DNA of 64,000 nt, taken from Bulleidia sp. zg-1006 (lineage in GTDB: Bacteria; Bacillota_I; Bacilli_A; Erysipelotrichales; Erysipelotrichaceae). How positions within the stretch are numbered: the first letter of the stretch is position 1; each line of letters opens with the position of its first letter. Below, one piece after another: positions 33,324 through 42,601 of this stretch. The notes beneath the pieces are model-generated. The model made no database searches. It had not been told where the DNA came from and saw only the letters and a list, made by a program, of their open reading frames with translations. The stretch is from assembly GCF_016812035.1 (NCBI RefSeq), contig NZ_CP069178.1:310001-374000 (forward strand), written 5' to 3'. The translations under genes and the position numbers were made by a program.

Positions 33324-34982
33324 ATGAGCCAAATACAAGAAACAATTATTAAAGCTCTTGAAAAGAGTGTCAACAATGTCTTCCAAATCCAGACAGAGGC
33401 TGGTTTATTGATGGTGGAAGAACCCCGTGATCGTTCCATGGGAGATTATTCAACCAACGCAGCTATGCGTCTTGCGAAAGTGTTACATAAGGCTCCAATT
33501 GTGATTGCGGAAGAATTAGTAAATGATTTAAAAAATACCTTATCAGAAGCGTCCTCAATTGAAGCGGTAAAACCCGGTTTTATTAATTTTAGAATTAAAA
33601 AAGAAGTGTTATCAGAAGTTATTAATACAGTTTTAAAAGCTGGTGATAAATACGGTGAAAACACATCCGGTGTTGGTCAAAATATCTTAGTCGAATGGGT
33701 ATCCGCTAACCCGACAGGTGATTTACATTGTGGTCATGCACGTAATGCGGCTTGGGGTGATTGTATTTCAAACCTATTAGAAAAGTCCGGTTATAACTGC
33801 TTAAGAGAATTCTATATTAATGATGCTGGTCATCAAATTGATATGTTAGGAGAAAGCCTAATTGCCCGTTATTTTGAATTATTGGGTAAGGAATATCCTT
33901 TGCCGGAAGATGGTTACCATGCGGAAGATGTAAAGAACATTGCTAAAGAAATCTTAGCTGAAGAAGGAGATAAGTGGTTAAACGCTGATCCTAAAGAACG
34001 TTTGGAACATTTCAAATTAACAGGTAAGAAAAAAGAATTAGAGAAGATGGAAAGAGATCTTAAACTTTATCGTGTTCATTTTCAATCTTGGATGCCGGAA
34101 ACATTCTTCTATGAAAATAACATGGAAAGAATTAATGCGGTTTTAGAGAAGATGGATAAGATGGGTCTTACTTACGAAAAAGATGGGGCTTTATGGTTTA
34201 AGGCGACTGAATATGGTGATGATAAGGATCGTGTCTTAAGAAAGAGCGATGGCACTTTATCTTACTTAACACCAGATATTGCTAACCATGTTTATAAAGT
34301 AGAGCGTGGTTATGAAAAATTAGTTGATCTTTGGGGTGCTGATCACCATTCTTATGTGACGCGTATGAAGTTGGCGTTAAAGGCGCTTGGTTATCCGGAG
34401 GGTACATTGGATGTGGATATCATTCAAATGGTACGTATGGTCGAAGATGGTCAAGAAGTGAAGATGTCAAAACGTACTGGTAATGCGATTACTTTGCGTG
34501 AACTTTGTGAAGATGTTGGTGTTGATGCGGCTCGTTGGTTCTTTGTATCTAAGGATGTGGCTTCACACATGGACTTTGATTTCAATTTAGCCCGTAAGAA
34601 AGACAATAATAACCCAGTGTATTATTGCCAATATGCGTACACACGTATGAGTTCTATCTTAAGAAAAGAAGACTTGCCTGAATTCAAACCAACAAATGAT
34701 TTTACTCGTTTAACAGATGAAAAGGAGCTTTATTTGATGAAGCTAATGGCTGAATTCCCTAAATTAGTAGCGGACGCGGCTCGTTTGCGTAAGCCAAATA
34801 AAGTGACAGAATACATCATGGATCTAGCGAAGAACTACCATAGCTATTACGGTAGCGCTAAGGTTAATAACATTGATGATCCAGAATTGACCATCCAACG
34901 TATTGGTTTGTTGATGGCTCTTAAGATTACCTTAAAGAATGCCTTTGCACTAATTGGTGTTGAAGCTTTAGAACAAATGTAA
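33324..34982 (+). CDS. argS: Arginyl-tRNA synthetase
   Basis: A 552-residue class I synthetase that charges tRNA-Arg. The HIGH-type motif is HCGHARNAAWGD (about residues 135-146), and the KMSKS loop appears as VKMSKRTGN (about 380). An N-terminal additional domain (1-100) and a C-terminal anticodon-binding helical domain (about 430-552) complete the standard layout. AAGGAGTG precedes the start. It lies directly downstream of a tRNA-Arg gene but behind its terminator, and upstream of the arginine deiminase genes. Confidence 0.97.
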   Translation: MSQIQETIIKALEKSVNNVFQIQTEAGLLMVEEPRDRSMGDYSTNAAMRLAKVLHKAPIVIAEELVNDLKNTLSEASSIEAVKPGFINFRIKKEVLSEVINTVLKAGDKYGENTSGVGQNILVEWVSANPTGDLHCGHARNAAWGDCISNLLEKSGYNCLREFYINDAGHQIDMLGESLIARYFELLGKEYPLPEDGYHAEDVKNIAKEILAEEGDKWLNADPKERLEHFKLTGKKKELEKMERDLKLYRVHFQSWMPETFFYENNMERINAVLEKMDKMGLTYEKDGALWFKATEYGDDKDRVLRKSDGTLSYLTPDIANHVYKVERGYEKLVDLWGADHHSYVTRMKLALKALGYPEGTLDVDIIQMVRMVEDGQEVKMSKRTGNAITLRELCEDVGVDAARWFFVSKDVASHMDFDFNLARKKDNNNPVYYCQYAYTRMSSILRKEDLPEFKPTNDFTRLTDEKELYLMKLMAEFPKLVADAARLRKPNKVTEYIMDLAKNYHSYYGSAKVNNIDDPELTIQRIGLLMALKITLKNAFALIGVEALEQM

Positions 34983-34988
34983 GTTGGA

Positions 34989-35015
34989 AAAGCGGTACAA
35001 AATGTATCGCTTTTT
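34989..35015 (+). terminator. Terminator after argS
   Basis: An 11-bp stem AAAGCGGTACA / TGTATCGCTTT (one G-U pair) with a 3-base loop, then Ts. Confidence 0.85.
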
Positions 35016-35146
35016 AATATAGCCTTTTTATTAGAATATACAAAAATGAAATAACTTTTTTTCCTACTTTATTTTTTTAATGATAGATAATGATAAGTAG
35101 AAATGATACCGATTACATTTCTGATTAAATCAGCAAGGAGGAAAAA

Positions 35147-36376
35147 ATGAAAGGTATTAGAGTTAGGAGCGAAATTGCTCCATTAAAAACAGTGCTTTTG
35201 CACCGGCCAGGAGAGGAATTATTAAATCTTACTCCTGATACATTAGGCGAGTTGTTGTTTGATGATATTCCTGATTTAAAGGAAGCTCAAGTAGAACATG
35301 ATCGCTTTGCGAACATCTTAAGAGATAACGGCGTAGAGGTTGTTTATCTTGAAGATTTGATGGCAGAAACATTAGATGCACATCCGGAAATCAAAGAACA
35401 ATTCTTGGATCAATTTATCGAAGAAGCAGGTATTCATACACCTGCATACCACAAGATTTTAAAAGATTTCTATGGTAAGTTTACAAATAATAAAGACTTA
35501 GTATTGAAGACAATGTCTGGTGTTCGTTTTGATGAATTAGGTGACATTAAGACTAATTACTTAGTAGACCGTATTTCTTCGGATTCTTACCTATTAGTCA
35601 ATCCAATGCCTAACCTTTACTTCACACGTGATCCATTCGCTTCTGTAGGTAATGGTGCTGTTATTAACAGAATGTACTCTGTTACACGTAACCGTGAAAC
35701 AATTTATGCGGACTATATCTTCCGTTTCCATCCAGAATATGCTGGAAATGTTCCCGACTTATATGGTCGTAAGAACCCATTCCACATTGAAGGTGGTGAC
35801 GTCTTAAATGTTAATGAAAAATTATTATTCATTGGTATGTCTCAAAGAACCCAACCAGATGCTATTCAACAATTAGCAATGAAGATGTTCTACGAAAATG
35901 AAGGCAACACAATTGAAACAATTTTGGCTTTCAACATTCCAGTAAGTCGTGCATTCATGCACTTAGACACTGTGTTTACACAAATCGACAAGGATGCCTT
36001 TACAATTCACCCAGGTATCATGGGAACATTACAAGTGTTTGCTATTACAGCTGACCGTGAAAATCACGATGTTCATATTGAAGAACATACTGGTAAGTTA
36101 GAGGAAATCTTAGCTAAGTTCATGGGCTTAGAAAAGGTTCGTTTATTCCCTTGTGGTGGTGGCGATTTATTAGCTGCTGAACGTGAACAATGGAATGACG
36201 GTTCCAACACATTAACAATCGCTCCGGGTAAGATTGTTGTTTATAAGAGAAACTACGTAACAAACGAATACTTGAAGAAAAATGGATTCGATGTGTTAGA
36301 ATTAGAAGCATCGAACTTGTGTGTAGGCCGTGGTGGACCAAGATGTATGTCCATGCCATTAGTTCGTGAAGACTAA
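35147..36376 (+). CDS. arcA: Arginine deiminase
   Basis: A 409-residue enzyme converting arginine to citrulline and ammonia, first step of the ADI pathway. Motifs of the guanidino-modifying fold: FTRDPFASVGNGAV, the FHIEGGDVL loop with the catalytic Glu/Asp, MHLDTVFTQ with the catalytic His, and the C-terminal GRGGPRCMSMPL with the nucleophilic Cys near residue 400. AAGGAGG precedes the ATG. It starts the arcABC-carrier operon, which yields ATP and raises pH. Confidence 0.97.
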   Translation: MKGIRVRSEIAPLKTVLLHRPGEELLNLTPDTLGELLFDDIPDLKEAQVEHDRFANILRDNGVEVVYLEDLMAETLDAHPEIKEQFLDQFIEEAGIHTPAYHKILKDFYGKFTNNKDLVLKTMSGVRFDELGDIKTNYLVDRISSDSYLLVNPMPNLYFTRDPFASVGNGAVINRMYSVTRNRETIYADYIFRFHPEYAGNVPDLYGRKNPFHIEGGDVLNVNEKLLFIGMSQRTQPDAIQQLAMKMFYENEGNTIETILAFNIPVSRAFMHLDTVFTQIDKDAFTIHPGIMGTLQVFAITADRENHDVHIEEHTGKLEEILAKFMGLEKVRLFPCGGGDLLAAEREQWNDGSNTLTIAPGKIVVYKRNYVTNEYLKKNGFDVLELEASNLCVGRGGPRCMSMPLVRED

Positions 36377-36414
36377 TTAAGTCAAAAATAAAGAAAGAGG
36401 GATTTTAAAGATTT

Positions 36415-37407
36415 ATGGGAATTAACGTAAGAGGAAGAAGCTTTCTAACACTTTTGGATTACACTCCAGAAGAAATTAACTATTTATTGAACTTGTCTGC
36501 TGAATTCAAGAGAATGAAAGCAAATGGCGTTGAACACAAGCTCTTAAGTGACAAGCAAATTGTTCTATTATTCGAAAAGACATCGACAAGAACTCGTTGT
36601 GCCTTCGAAGTAGGTGCTCGTGACTTAGGTATGGGTGTAACCTTCTTAGATTCTGGTTCTTCGCAAATGGGTAAGAAAGAATCTTTAGAAGATACCGCTA
36701 AGGTTTTAGGTCGTATGTTTGATGGTATTGAATACCGTGGATTTAAGCAAGAAGTAGTTGAAGATTTAGCTAAGTATGCTGGTGTTCCTGTATGGAATGG
36801 TTTAACAGACCTTTATCACCCAACCCAAATGTTAGCTGATATCTTAACAGTAAAAGAAGAATTTGGTGATGTTCGGGGTCGTAAGTTAACATTCTTTGGT
36901 GATGCTCGTAACAACGTAGCGAACTCTTTAATGATTGTTTGTGCTAAGTTGGGTATGAAGTTCTGTGCTTGTGGACCTAAGGAATTAATGCCTAGTGATG
37001 AATTGATTGCTAAGTGCCAAGAAATTGCTAAAGAAACAGGTGCTGAATTACAATTCACACAAGATGTTAAAGAAGGTGCTAAAGACGCTGATGTGCTTTA
37101 TACAGATATCTGGGTATCCATGGGTGAACCAGCTGAACTTTGGGCTAAGAGAATTGAATTATTACTTCCTTACCAAGTGAATAAAGATGTTATGGAAGTG
37201 GCTAAGAAAACTTCTATCTTCTTACATTGCTTACCTTCTTTCCATGATAGAAACACAACGGTTGGTGAAGATATTTACCAAAAGTTTGGCTTAGAAGCTA
37301 TGGAAGTAACAGATGACGTATTCTTAGGTACACAAGCTCGTCAATTTGATGAAGCGGAAAATAGAATGCATACAATTAAAGCAGTTATGTATGCTACATT
37401 GAAGTAA
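36415..37407 (+). CDS. arcB: Ornithine carbamoyltransferase (catabolic)
   Basis: A 330-residue transcarbamylase which here splits citrulline with phosphate into ornithine and carbamoyl phosphate. The carbamoyl-phosphate site is EKTSTRTRCAFE (about residues 53-64); other signatures are YHPTQMLAD and FLHCLPSFHD (usual HCLP motif). Catabolic direction is inferred from position between arcA and arcC. It ends one base before arcC. Confidence 0.96.
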   Translation: MGINVRGRSFLTLLDYTPEEINYLLNLSAEFKRMKANGVEHKLLSDKQIVLLFEKTSTRTRCAFEVGARDLGMGVTFLDSGSSQMGKKESLEDTAKVLGRMFDGIEYRGFKQEVVEDLAKYAGVPVWNGLTDLYHPTQMLADILTVKEEFGDVRGRKLTFFGDARNNVANSLMIVCAKLGMKFCACGPKELMPSDELIAKCQEIAKETGAELQFTQDVKEGAKDADVLYTDIWVSMGEPAELWAKRIELLLPYQVNKDVMEVAKKTSIFLHCLPSFHDRNTTVGEDIYQKFGLEAMEVTDDVFLGTQARQFDEAENRMHTIKAVMYATLK

Positions 37408-37408
37408 T

Positions 37409-38350
37409 ATGGGTGGCAAAAAGATTGTTATTGCCTTGGGCGGCAACGCCCTCGGCAACACCCCTGAAGAACAATTAGGGCTTGTGAAGAATACGGCTAA
37501 ATCCATTGTTGATTTAGTTGCAGATGGTTATCAAGTCATTGTTGCGCATGGTAATGGACCTCAAGTTGGGGTTATTAACTTAGCGATGGAATATTCCGCA
37601 AACAATGGTGCTGGTACACCTAGTATGCCATTCCCTGAATGTGGTGCTATGTCACAAGGATACATTGGTTATCACTTACAACAAGCCATCGAAGGTGAAC
37701 TGGAAAGTCGCAAGATGGTTCAAAAGGTAGCGACTGTCGTTACCCAAGTTGAAGTGGATAAGAATGATTCCGGATTTAAGAATCCGACAAAGCCGATCGG
37801 TAGTTTCTATTCAAAGGAAGAAGCTGATAAGATTGTGGCTGAAAAGGGTTATACATTTGTAGAAGATGCTGGACGTGGCTACCGTCGCGTTGTTCCTTCA
37901 CCAATTCCGGTTAAAATCGTTGAATTGGATGTCATTAAATCTTTAGTGGAACAAGGTCATATCGTTATTGCTTGTGGTGGTGGCGGTATTCCTGTTATCA
38001 AGAAGGAAGTTGGTTACGAAGGTGTTGCGGCAGTTATTGATAAGGATCGTTCCAGTGCTAAATTAGCTTTAGATTTAGGGGCTGATTCTTTAGTTATCTT
38101 GACAGCTGTTGAAAAGGTATGCATTAACTTTAATAAACCAAATCAAGAAGCTTTATCTGAATTGACTTTAGAAGAAGCTGAAAAGCATATCGCAGATGGT
38201 CAATTTGCTAAGGGTTCTATGCTGCCAAAGGTTGAAGCTTGCATGGGTTATGTAAAGGACAATGTTTTTGGTGGAACAGCCTTAATCACTTCCCTAGAAA
38301 AAGCGAAAGAAGCTTTACGTGGTGAAACGGGAACAATTATCAAAAAATAA
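37409..38350 (+). CDS. arcC: Carbamate kinase
   Basis: A 313-residue amino-acid-kinase-family enzyme that uses carbamoyl phosphate and ADP to make ATP, the energy-yielding step of the pathway. Visible motifs: KKIVIALGGNALG at the N-terminus, VAHGNGPQVG, and VIACGGGGIPV. The ATG follows the arcB stop by a single base, so it is probably translated by coupling. Length is normal. Confidence 0.96.
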   Translation: MGGKKIVIALGGNALGNTPEEQLGLVKNTAKSIVDLVADGYQVIVAHGNGPQVGVINLAMEYSANNGAGTPSMPFPECGAMSQGYIGYHLQQAIEGELESRKMVQKVATVVTQVEVDKNDSGFKNPTKPIGSFYSKEEADKIVAEKGYTFVEDAGRGYRRVVPSPIPVKIVELDVIKSLVEQGHIVIACGGGGIPVIKKEVGYEGVAAVIDKDRSSAKLALDLGADSLVILTAVEKVCINFNKPNQEALSELTLEEAEKHIADGQFAKGSMLPKVEACMGYVKDNVFGGTALITSLEKAKEALRGETGTIIKK

Positions 38351-38390
38351 ATTATCATAAGTTTAAAATATTTTTATAGGAGAAAAAATT

Positions 38391-39848
38391 ATGAGTACAA
38401 AGAAAAAACGTTCATTAGGTACGTTTAGTATTTTGTTAATCGTATTATTATTCGTGTATGCGATTTCTTGGATTTTTAACGGAAAACCTTATGTAGGTCA
38501 AGGTGAAGCTGGTAAAACTGTTGAAATGGTGGTTCAACACGCTACAGTTGGTCAATTAGTAAAAGCACCAATTGAAGGTTTCTTAGATGCTGGTGAAGTC
38601 ATCGGTTTCGTATTCTGCTTAGGTGGATTCTTAGCTTTAGTTACAGCAACTGGTGCTTTGGAAACAGGTATTCGTGCTTTAGTTCGTAAGTTACATGGTA
38701 AGGAAAATGTCATGATTGCTATCTTAATGGCTGTGTTTGCATTAGGTGGTACAACTTATGGTATGTGTGAAGAAACGGTTGGTTTCTACGTATTATTAGC
38801 TTCGACAATGTTAGCTGCCGGAATGGATCCAATGGTCGGTGTTGCGACAGTCTTATTAGGTGCAGGTGTTGGTTGCTTAGGTTCAACTGTCAACCCATTC
38901 GCTGTTACAGTAGCGGTTGACGCTGCTAAAGCGGCTGGTGCTGAAGCGGATATGTCCAAGATTATCATGATTGGTCTAGTTCTTGTTATCGTTACTTACT
39001 TAATCGCTACATTTACAGTTATCAAGTATGCTAATAAAGTTAAAGCAGATAAAGGTAAATCTATTTTCACCGGTGAAGAATTAGCAGAATTTGAAGCTAA
39101 GTACAACGCCGGTAAAGAAACTAGTGATGAAAGATTAACAGGTCGTCAAAAGGCTGTTTTATGGGTATTTGCTCTTACATTCGTTGTTATGATTTTCGGT
39201 TTTATCCCTTGGGGTGACTTAAATGATTCTGTTTACAAAGCAATGGAATGGTCAAAGTTCTTAACAGGTGAGCAATTAGGTGCCTGGTATTTCAAGGATG
39301 CCGCTGTTTGGTTTACATTAATGGGCTTCATTATTGGTTTCATCGGTATTGAAGATCGTAGTAAATTATCTTCTATCTTCTTATCAGGTGTAGGTGATAT
39401 GATTTCCGTTAACTTGGTTATTGCACTAGCTCGTGCTTCTTCTGTTATCATGAGCAAGACAGGTGTTGGTCCTTACTTAGTACAAGCTTCTGTTAAAGCT
39501 ATGCAAGCAGCTAAGGTTAGTGGTGGTATCTTTGGTTCGTTAGATTATCTATTACACTTAGGATTATCATTCTTAGTTCCATCTAGCTCTGGTATGGCGG
39601 GTATTTCTTCACCAATCGTACCTCCAATTGCGAAAGCAATGGGCTTCTCTGTTGAAGCGACTATCATGGCTGAAGTTGCAGCGAATGGTGTTATTAACTT
39701 AATTACTCCTACTTCTGGAGCAATTATGGGTGGTTTGGCATTAGCTAGTGTTCCATACGCTACTTGGGTTAAGTGGTCTTGGAAGACAGTTGTCGTAATT
39801 GCAGTTGTCAGCGGTGTTGTTATTACTGCCGCAATGTTGCTCTTATAA
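38391..39848 (+). CDS. arcD: YfcC-family carrier, probable arginine-ornithine antiporter
   Basis: A 485-residue membrane protein with about twelve helices. GGTTYGMCEETVGFYVLLAS and LGAGVGCLGSTVNPFAVTVA are the paired hairpin motifs of the YfcC/DcuC-like carriers; GLSFLVPSSSGMAG is also typical. Its place after arcABC, in the arrangement used by streptococci, makes arginine-ornithine exchange the best guess, so the gene symbol is by context. AGGAGAAAA precedes the ATG. The operon ends at the following terminator. Confidence 0.85.
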   Translation: MSTKKKRSLGTFSILLIVLLFVYAISWIFNGKPYVGQGEAGKTVEMVVQHATVGQLVKAPIEGFLDAGEVIGFVFCLGGFLALVTATGALETGIRALVRKLHGKENVMIAILMAVFALGGTTYGMCEETVGFYVLLASTMLAAGMDPMVGVATVLLGAGVGCLGSTVNPFAVTVAVDAAKAAGAEADMSKIIMIGLVLVIVTYLIATFTVIKYANKVKADKGKSIFTGEELAEFEAKYNAGKETSDERLTGRQKAVLWVFALTFVVMIFGFIPWGDLNDSVYKAMEWSKFLTGEQLGAWYFKDAAVWFTLMGFIIGFIGIEDRSKLSSIFLSGVGDMISVNLVIALARASSVIMSKTGVGPYLVQASVKAMQAAKVSGGIFGSLDYLLHLGLSFLVPSSSGMAGISSPIVPPIAKAMGFSVEATIMAEVAANGVINLITPTSGAIMGGLALASVPYATWVKWSWKTVVVIAVVSGVVITAAMLLL

Positions 39849-39860
39849 GCCCCCTTTCGA

Positions 39861-39890
39861 GAAGGATTTCATAGGAAATCCTTCTTTTTT
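39861..39890 (+). terminator. Terminator of the arc operon
   Basis: Perfect 10-bp stem GAAGGATTTC / GAAATCCTTC, 4-base loop, six Ts. Confidence 0.94.
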
Positions 39891-39908
39891 TATGCTACAA
39901 TAACGGTG

Positions 39909-41189
39909 ATGAAATCAACAACTGGAATGGCTATTTTGCAGGATGAAAGCCAAATTCGAAATCCTGTTTTACCATTAGCTGAATTTTTTACAGACTTTAT
40001 TGAAAAGCCAACTAGGGCAATTATGCACCAAAGAGCTAGATTTTTATTGATTGAAAAAGGAGAAGGGACTATTCTTGTGGATGGTCAAGGTTTTCCACTC
40101 AAGGCACCATGCTTAATTGCTATATCGCCCTACAGTATTACGGATATTGTTGAAGTGAATGAACCGTTATCCATGGAAATCATATCTTATGATTACCGGC
40201 GACTATCGCAAACAATTAAAGGATTGAGCGGTTCAAATCAAGATAAAGCCGATTTATTAACTCATATTCATCAAAACCCGGTGGTTATATTAAATGATAT
40301 TGAATTATCCGCTATTCAATCCGTTTATGGAATTTTACGTGTCGAATTAACATCAAGTTATGAGGAATTAAGCAATCAAGAAAAACCATTGCGTCAAATT
40401 TATATTTTGAATAAATTAATTGAATTGGTTGTTTTATATCGGCGGTATAGCTCTGATGTAGGAAATACAAGACAAAATCGAAATGTGAAAGATACACAAC
40501 ATATTCTAAGTTATATGTATGCCCATTCCTTTGATAAATTAACCTTGGAGAAGCTTTCAACAATTTTCTATTTATCAGAGAGTAAGATTATTAAAACGAT
40601 TCATGATTTAACGGGTTTAACTTTTGGGGAATTGATTGAGCGTATTCAAATGGATAAGTTAAAATCAATTTTGTTGTATACGGATATGAACTTGGATGAG
40701 ATTGCTCATTTGATGGGCTATGTGGATGCTTCTCATGTTTCTAAGCATTTTGTTCAAACGATGGGAATCAATCCAATTGCCTTTCGTAAACAATACCAAA
40801 GCCTGTCTAAAGGAGAGTCGCAATCCAATCAGGAATTAGCTTTTCAAGTGGCAGAGTATATTTATAATCACTATAATGATCCTAGCCTAACGATTAGTCG
40901 CATGGCTTCTAAATTTGGGGTTTCCGAAAAGCAACTGAATACTGCAATGACTTTCTTTGTTGAAAATAAGTTAGACCAATTATTGCATAAAGTTCGCATT
41001 CACAAGGCTTGTGAACTCATCTTAATGGATGAAGAAACTATCCTTGATGTCGCTTTAGATGTTGGTTATTCCAATGTAAAAACCTTTAACATTCACTTCA
41101 ATGAAATCATTGGTATGTCACCATCGGTTTATCGAAAGACTATTTGTTTACAGCTAAGAGATGGAAAAGAACTTAAATCACAGAACTGA
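39909..41189 (+). CDS. Regulator with two AraC-type DNA-binding domains
   Basis: A 426-residue protein. Residues about 1-180 look like a cupin-type sensor (LIEKGEGTILVDGQGFPLKA). Two complete AraC/XylS DNA-binding domains follow: about 200-300 (LTLEKLSTIFYLSESKIIKT ... MGINPIAFRKQYQ) and about 315-415 (LTISRMASKFGVSEKQLNT ... IGMSPSVYRKT). Single-domain regulators are the rule. It starts 19 bases after the arc terminator without a clear ribosome site. An earlier in-frame GTG is possible. Control of the arc genes is a positional guess only. Confidence 0.82.
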   Translation: MKSTTGMAILQDESQIRNPVLPLAEFFTDFIEKPTRAIMHQRARFLLIEKGEGTILVDGQGFPLKAPCLIAISPYSITDIVEVNEPLSMEIISYDYRRLSQTIKGLSGSNQDKADLLTHIHQNPVVILNDIELSAIQSVYGILRVELTSSYEELSNQEKPLRQIYILNKLIELVVLYRRYSSDVGNTRQNRNVKDTQHILSYMYAHSFDKLTLEKLSTIFYLSESKIIKTIHDLTGLTFGELIERIQMDKLKSILLYTDMNLDEIAHLMGYVDASHVSKHFVQTMGINPIAFRKQYQSLSKGESQSNQELAFQVAEYIYNHYNDPSLTISRMASKFGVSEKQLNTAMTFFVENKLDQLLHKVRIHKACELILMDEETILDVALDVGYSNVKTFNIHFNEIIGMSPSVYRKTICLQLRDGKELKSQN

Positions 41190-41214
41190 ACAGAAAAAGA
41201 GCTTGTAGAATGAG

Positions 41215-41256
41215 GTGACCTCCAATCGTTAGAATTTTGCTCTAACTTTTTTGGTC
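41215..41256 (-). mobile_element. Solo IS3-like end (inverted relative to 14402)
   Basis: Read on the minus strand, GACCAAAAAAGTTAGAGC and its partner TCTAACGATTGGAGGTC match the IS3-like end at 14402-14442, including the internal dyad. No transposase is attached. It sits between convergent regulator and PBP genes and could now act as a terminator hairpin. Confidence 0.5.
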
Positions 41257-41275
41257 GGTACAGAATGCAGGCTTC

Positions 41276-42601
41276 TTATTTTTGTAAATATTGAAGTAAA
41301 CGATTAGCTAAAGGGATTAAGCGATTGCTTTGGTTTTTATGATTAAGAGATAAACATATTCCATAATCTTTTGTATAAGCTAATAGGTAAATATGTGTCG
41401 TTTTATCTGGCAATTCCGCTGTTCCTGTTTTCGCATAAACCTCTCCTTTTAAACCATATAACTTAGCTGTACTTCTTAGGTAAGGATTTAACTTTTCAAT
41501 CACGGCACTTTCCGTTACTTTTGATAAATCTTTTTCTTGATGTTTGTAGAGAATATTTTGATCACTTTGAATACTTTCAACAATATACGCTTCTTTCATA
41601 ATCCCCTTATTCGCTAAGCTTTGAGCAATTAGGGCTAAATGAACAGGAGTGATTTGTGTTTTCCCTTGACCATAAGCTGTAGCAGCTAACTCATTAGCTC
41701 CTTGAACATCCAATTTAGAATGAAGTGTACTTAAATAGGGAATTGGAATATCTTGACCGATTAGAAATTTTTGGGCTGTTTTTTCTAAAGCAGTAGGACC
41801 TAATTCTTCCCCAAGATGAGCAAAATAAGTATTGATGGAATGATTTAAAGCCTTTTCCAAACCGACATTTCCATAAGCCTTATTCTCAAAATTGACAATC
41901 TTTGTGCCACCATCCTTAGAAAGATAAGAGCCGGTATCTTTAAAATTTAGATTAGGAATGTTTTCTTGTTCCAAAGCGGAAATAGAGGTAATAATTTTAA
42001 AAGTAGAACCAGGTGGATCTTTTTCAAAAAGCCCTCTGGTAAATTGAGAATTTTTAGCTGTTTGTTTGGTTAAAGTAGATAAATCATTGATATTAAAATC
42101 AAAGGTAGAATGAGAAGCTAGGGCTCGAATCGCTCCTGTTTTAGCATCTAATACGGTAATACTTCCTTCTTGATTATGTAATAATTCATAAGCTAGGTTT
42201 TGAAGATTAGAATCAATGGTTAAGAAAGTAGAAGCACCTACTTTTTGTTTGTTTAAATGCAGGTAACTATAATCAACTAAATTGCCTCTTAAACCCATTT
42301 TGTATTCATGGTTGTTATCACTAGCATAATAGCCCAATAACCAAGCCATACTATAAGCTTCTGATGAATTAGCTTTTCCATGCTCCATAAGAAGATGCCC
42401 ATTGGTATCGTAATAATTGCCTTCTTGTGCAGATTTGGGGAGGGATTGAAAACTATACATTCTTTTTTCTCGTATCTTTTGAGCGTTGTGACTTGGTAGA
42501 TACAAGAAGGAATAAGAAAAGTGAATAATTAAGATAACAAGCGCCAAAAGAAGTATAATCATCGTAATGCCAATTCTTTTATTCGCTTTCGAGTTCATCA
42601 T
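41276..42601 (-). CDS. Penicillin-binding transpeptidase (PbpA-like)
   Basis: A 441-residue class B-like PBP with one N-terminal membrane helix (about 10-32). The catalytic motifs are STFK (about residue 198, in DPPGSTFKIITS), SIN (about 250) and KTGT (about 390). It cross-links peptidoglycan outside the membrane. The pedestal domain is short, as in PbpA/PBP2-like partners of RodA proteins. It overlaps the FtsW/RodA gene by 23 bases, so the pair likely forms one glycosyltransferase-transpeptidase machine. Confidence 0.92.
   Translation of the reverse strand: MMNSKANKRIGITMIILLLALVILIIHFSYSFLYLPSHNAQKIREKRMYSFQSLPKSAQEGNYYDTNGHLLMEHGKANSSEAYSMAWLLGYYASDNNHEYKMGLRGNLVDYSYLHLNKQKVGASTFLTIDSNLQNLAYELLHNQEGSITVLDAKTGAIRALASHSTFDFNINDLSTLTKQTAKNSQFTRGLFEKDPPGSTFKIITSISALEQENIPNLNFKDTGSYLSKDGGTKIVNFENKAYGNVGLEKALNHSINTYFAHLGEELGPTALEKTAQKFLIGQDIPIPYLSTLHSKLDVQGANELAATAYGQGKTQITPVHLALIAQSLANKGIMKEAYIVESIQSDQNILYKHQEKDLSKVTESAVIEKLNPYLRSTAKLYGLKGEVYAKTGTAELPDKTTHIYLLAYTKDYGICLSLNHKNQSNRLIPLANRLLQYLQK

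Noticed and set aside
35016-35146. ArgR or catabolite-repression boxes before arcA
   Set aside because: Repeated TGATA words are present, but no convincing dyad of ArgR or cre type.
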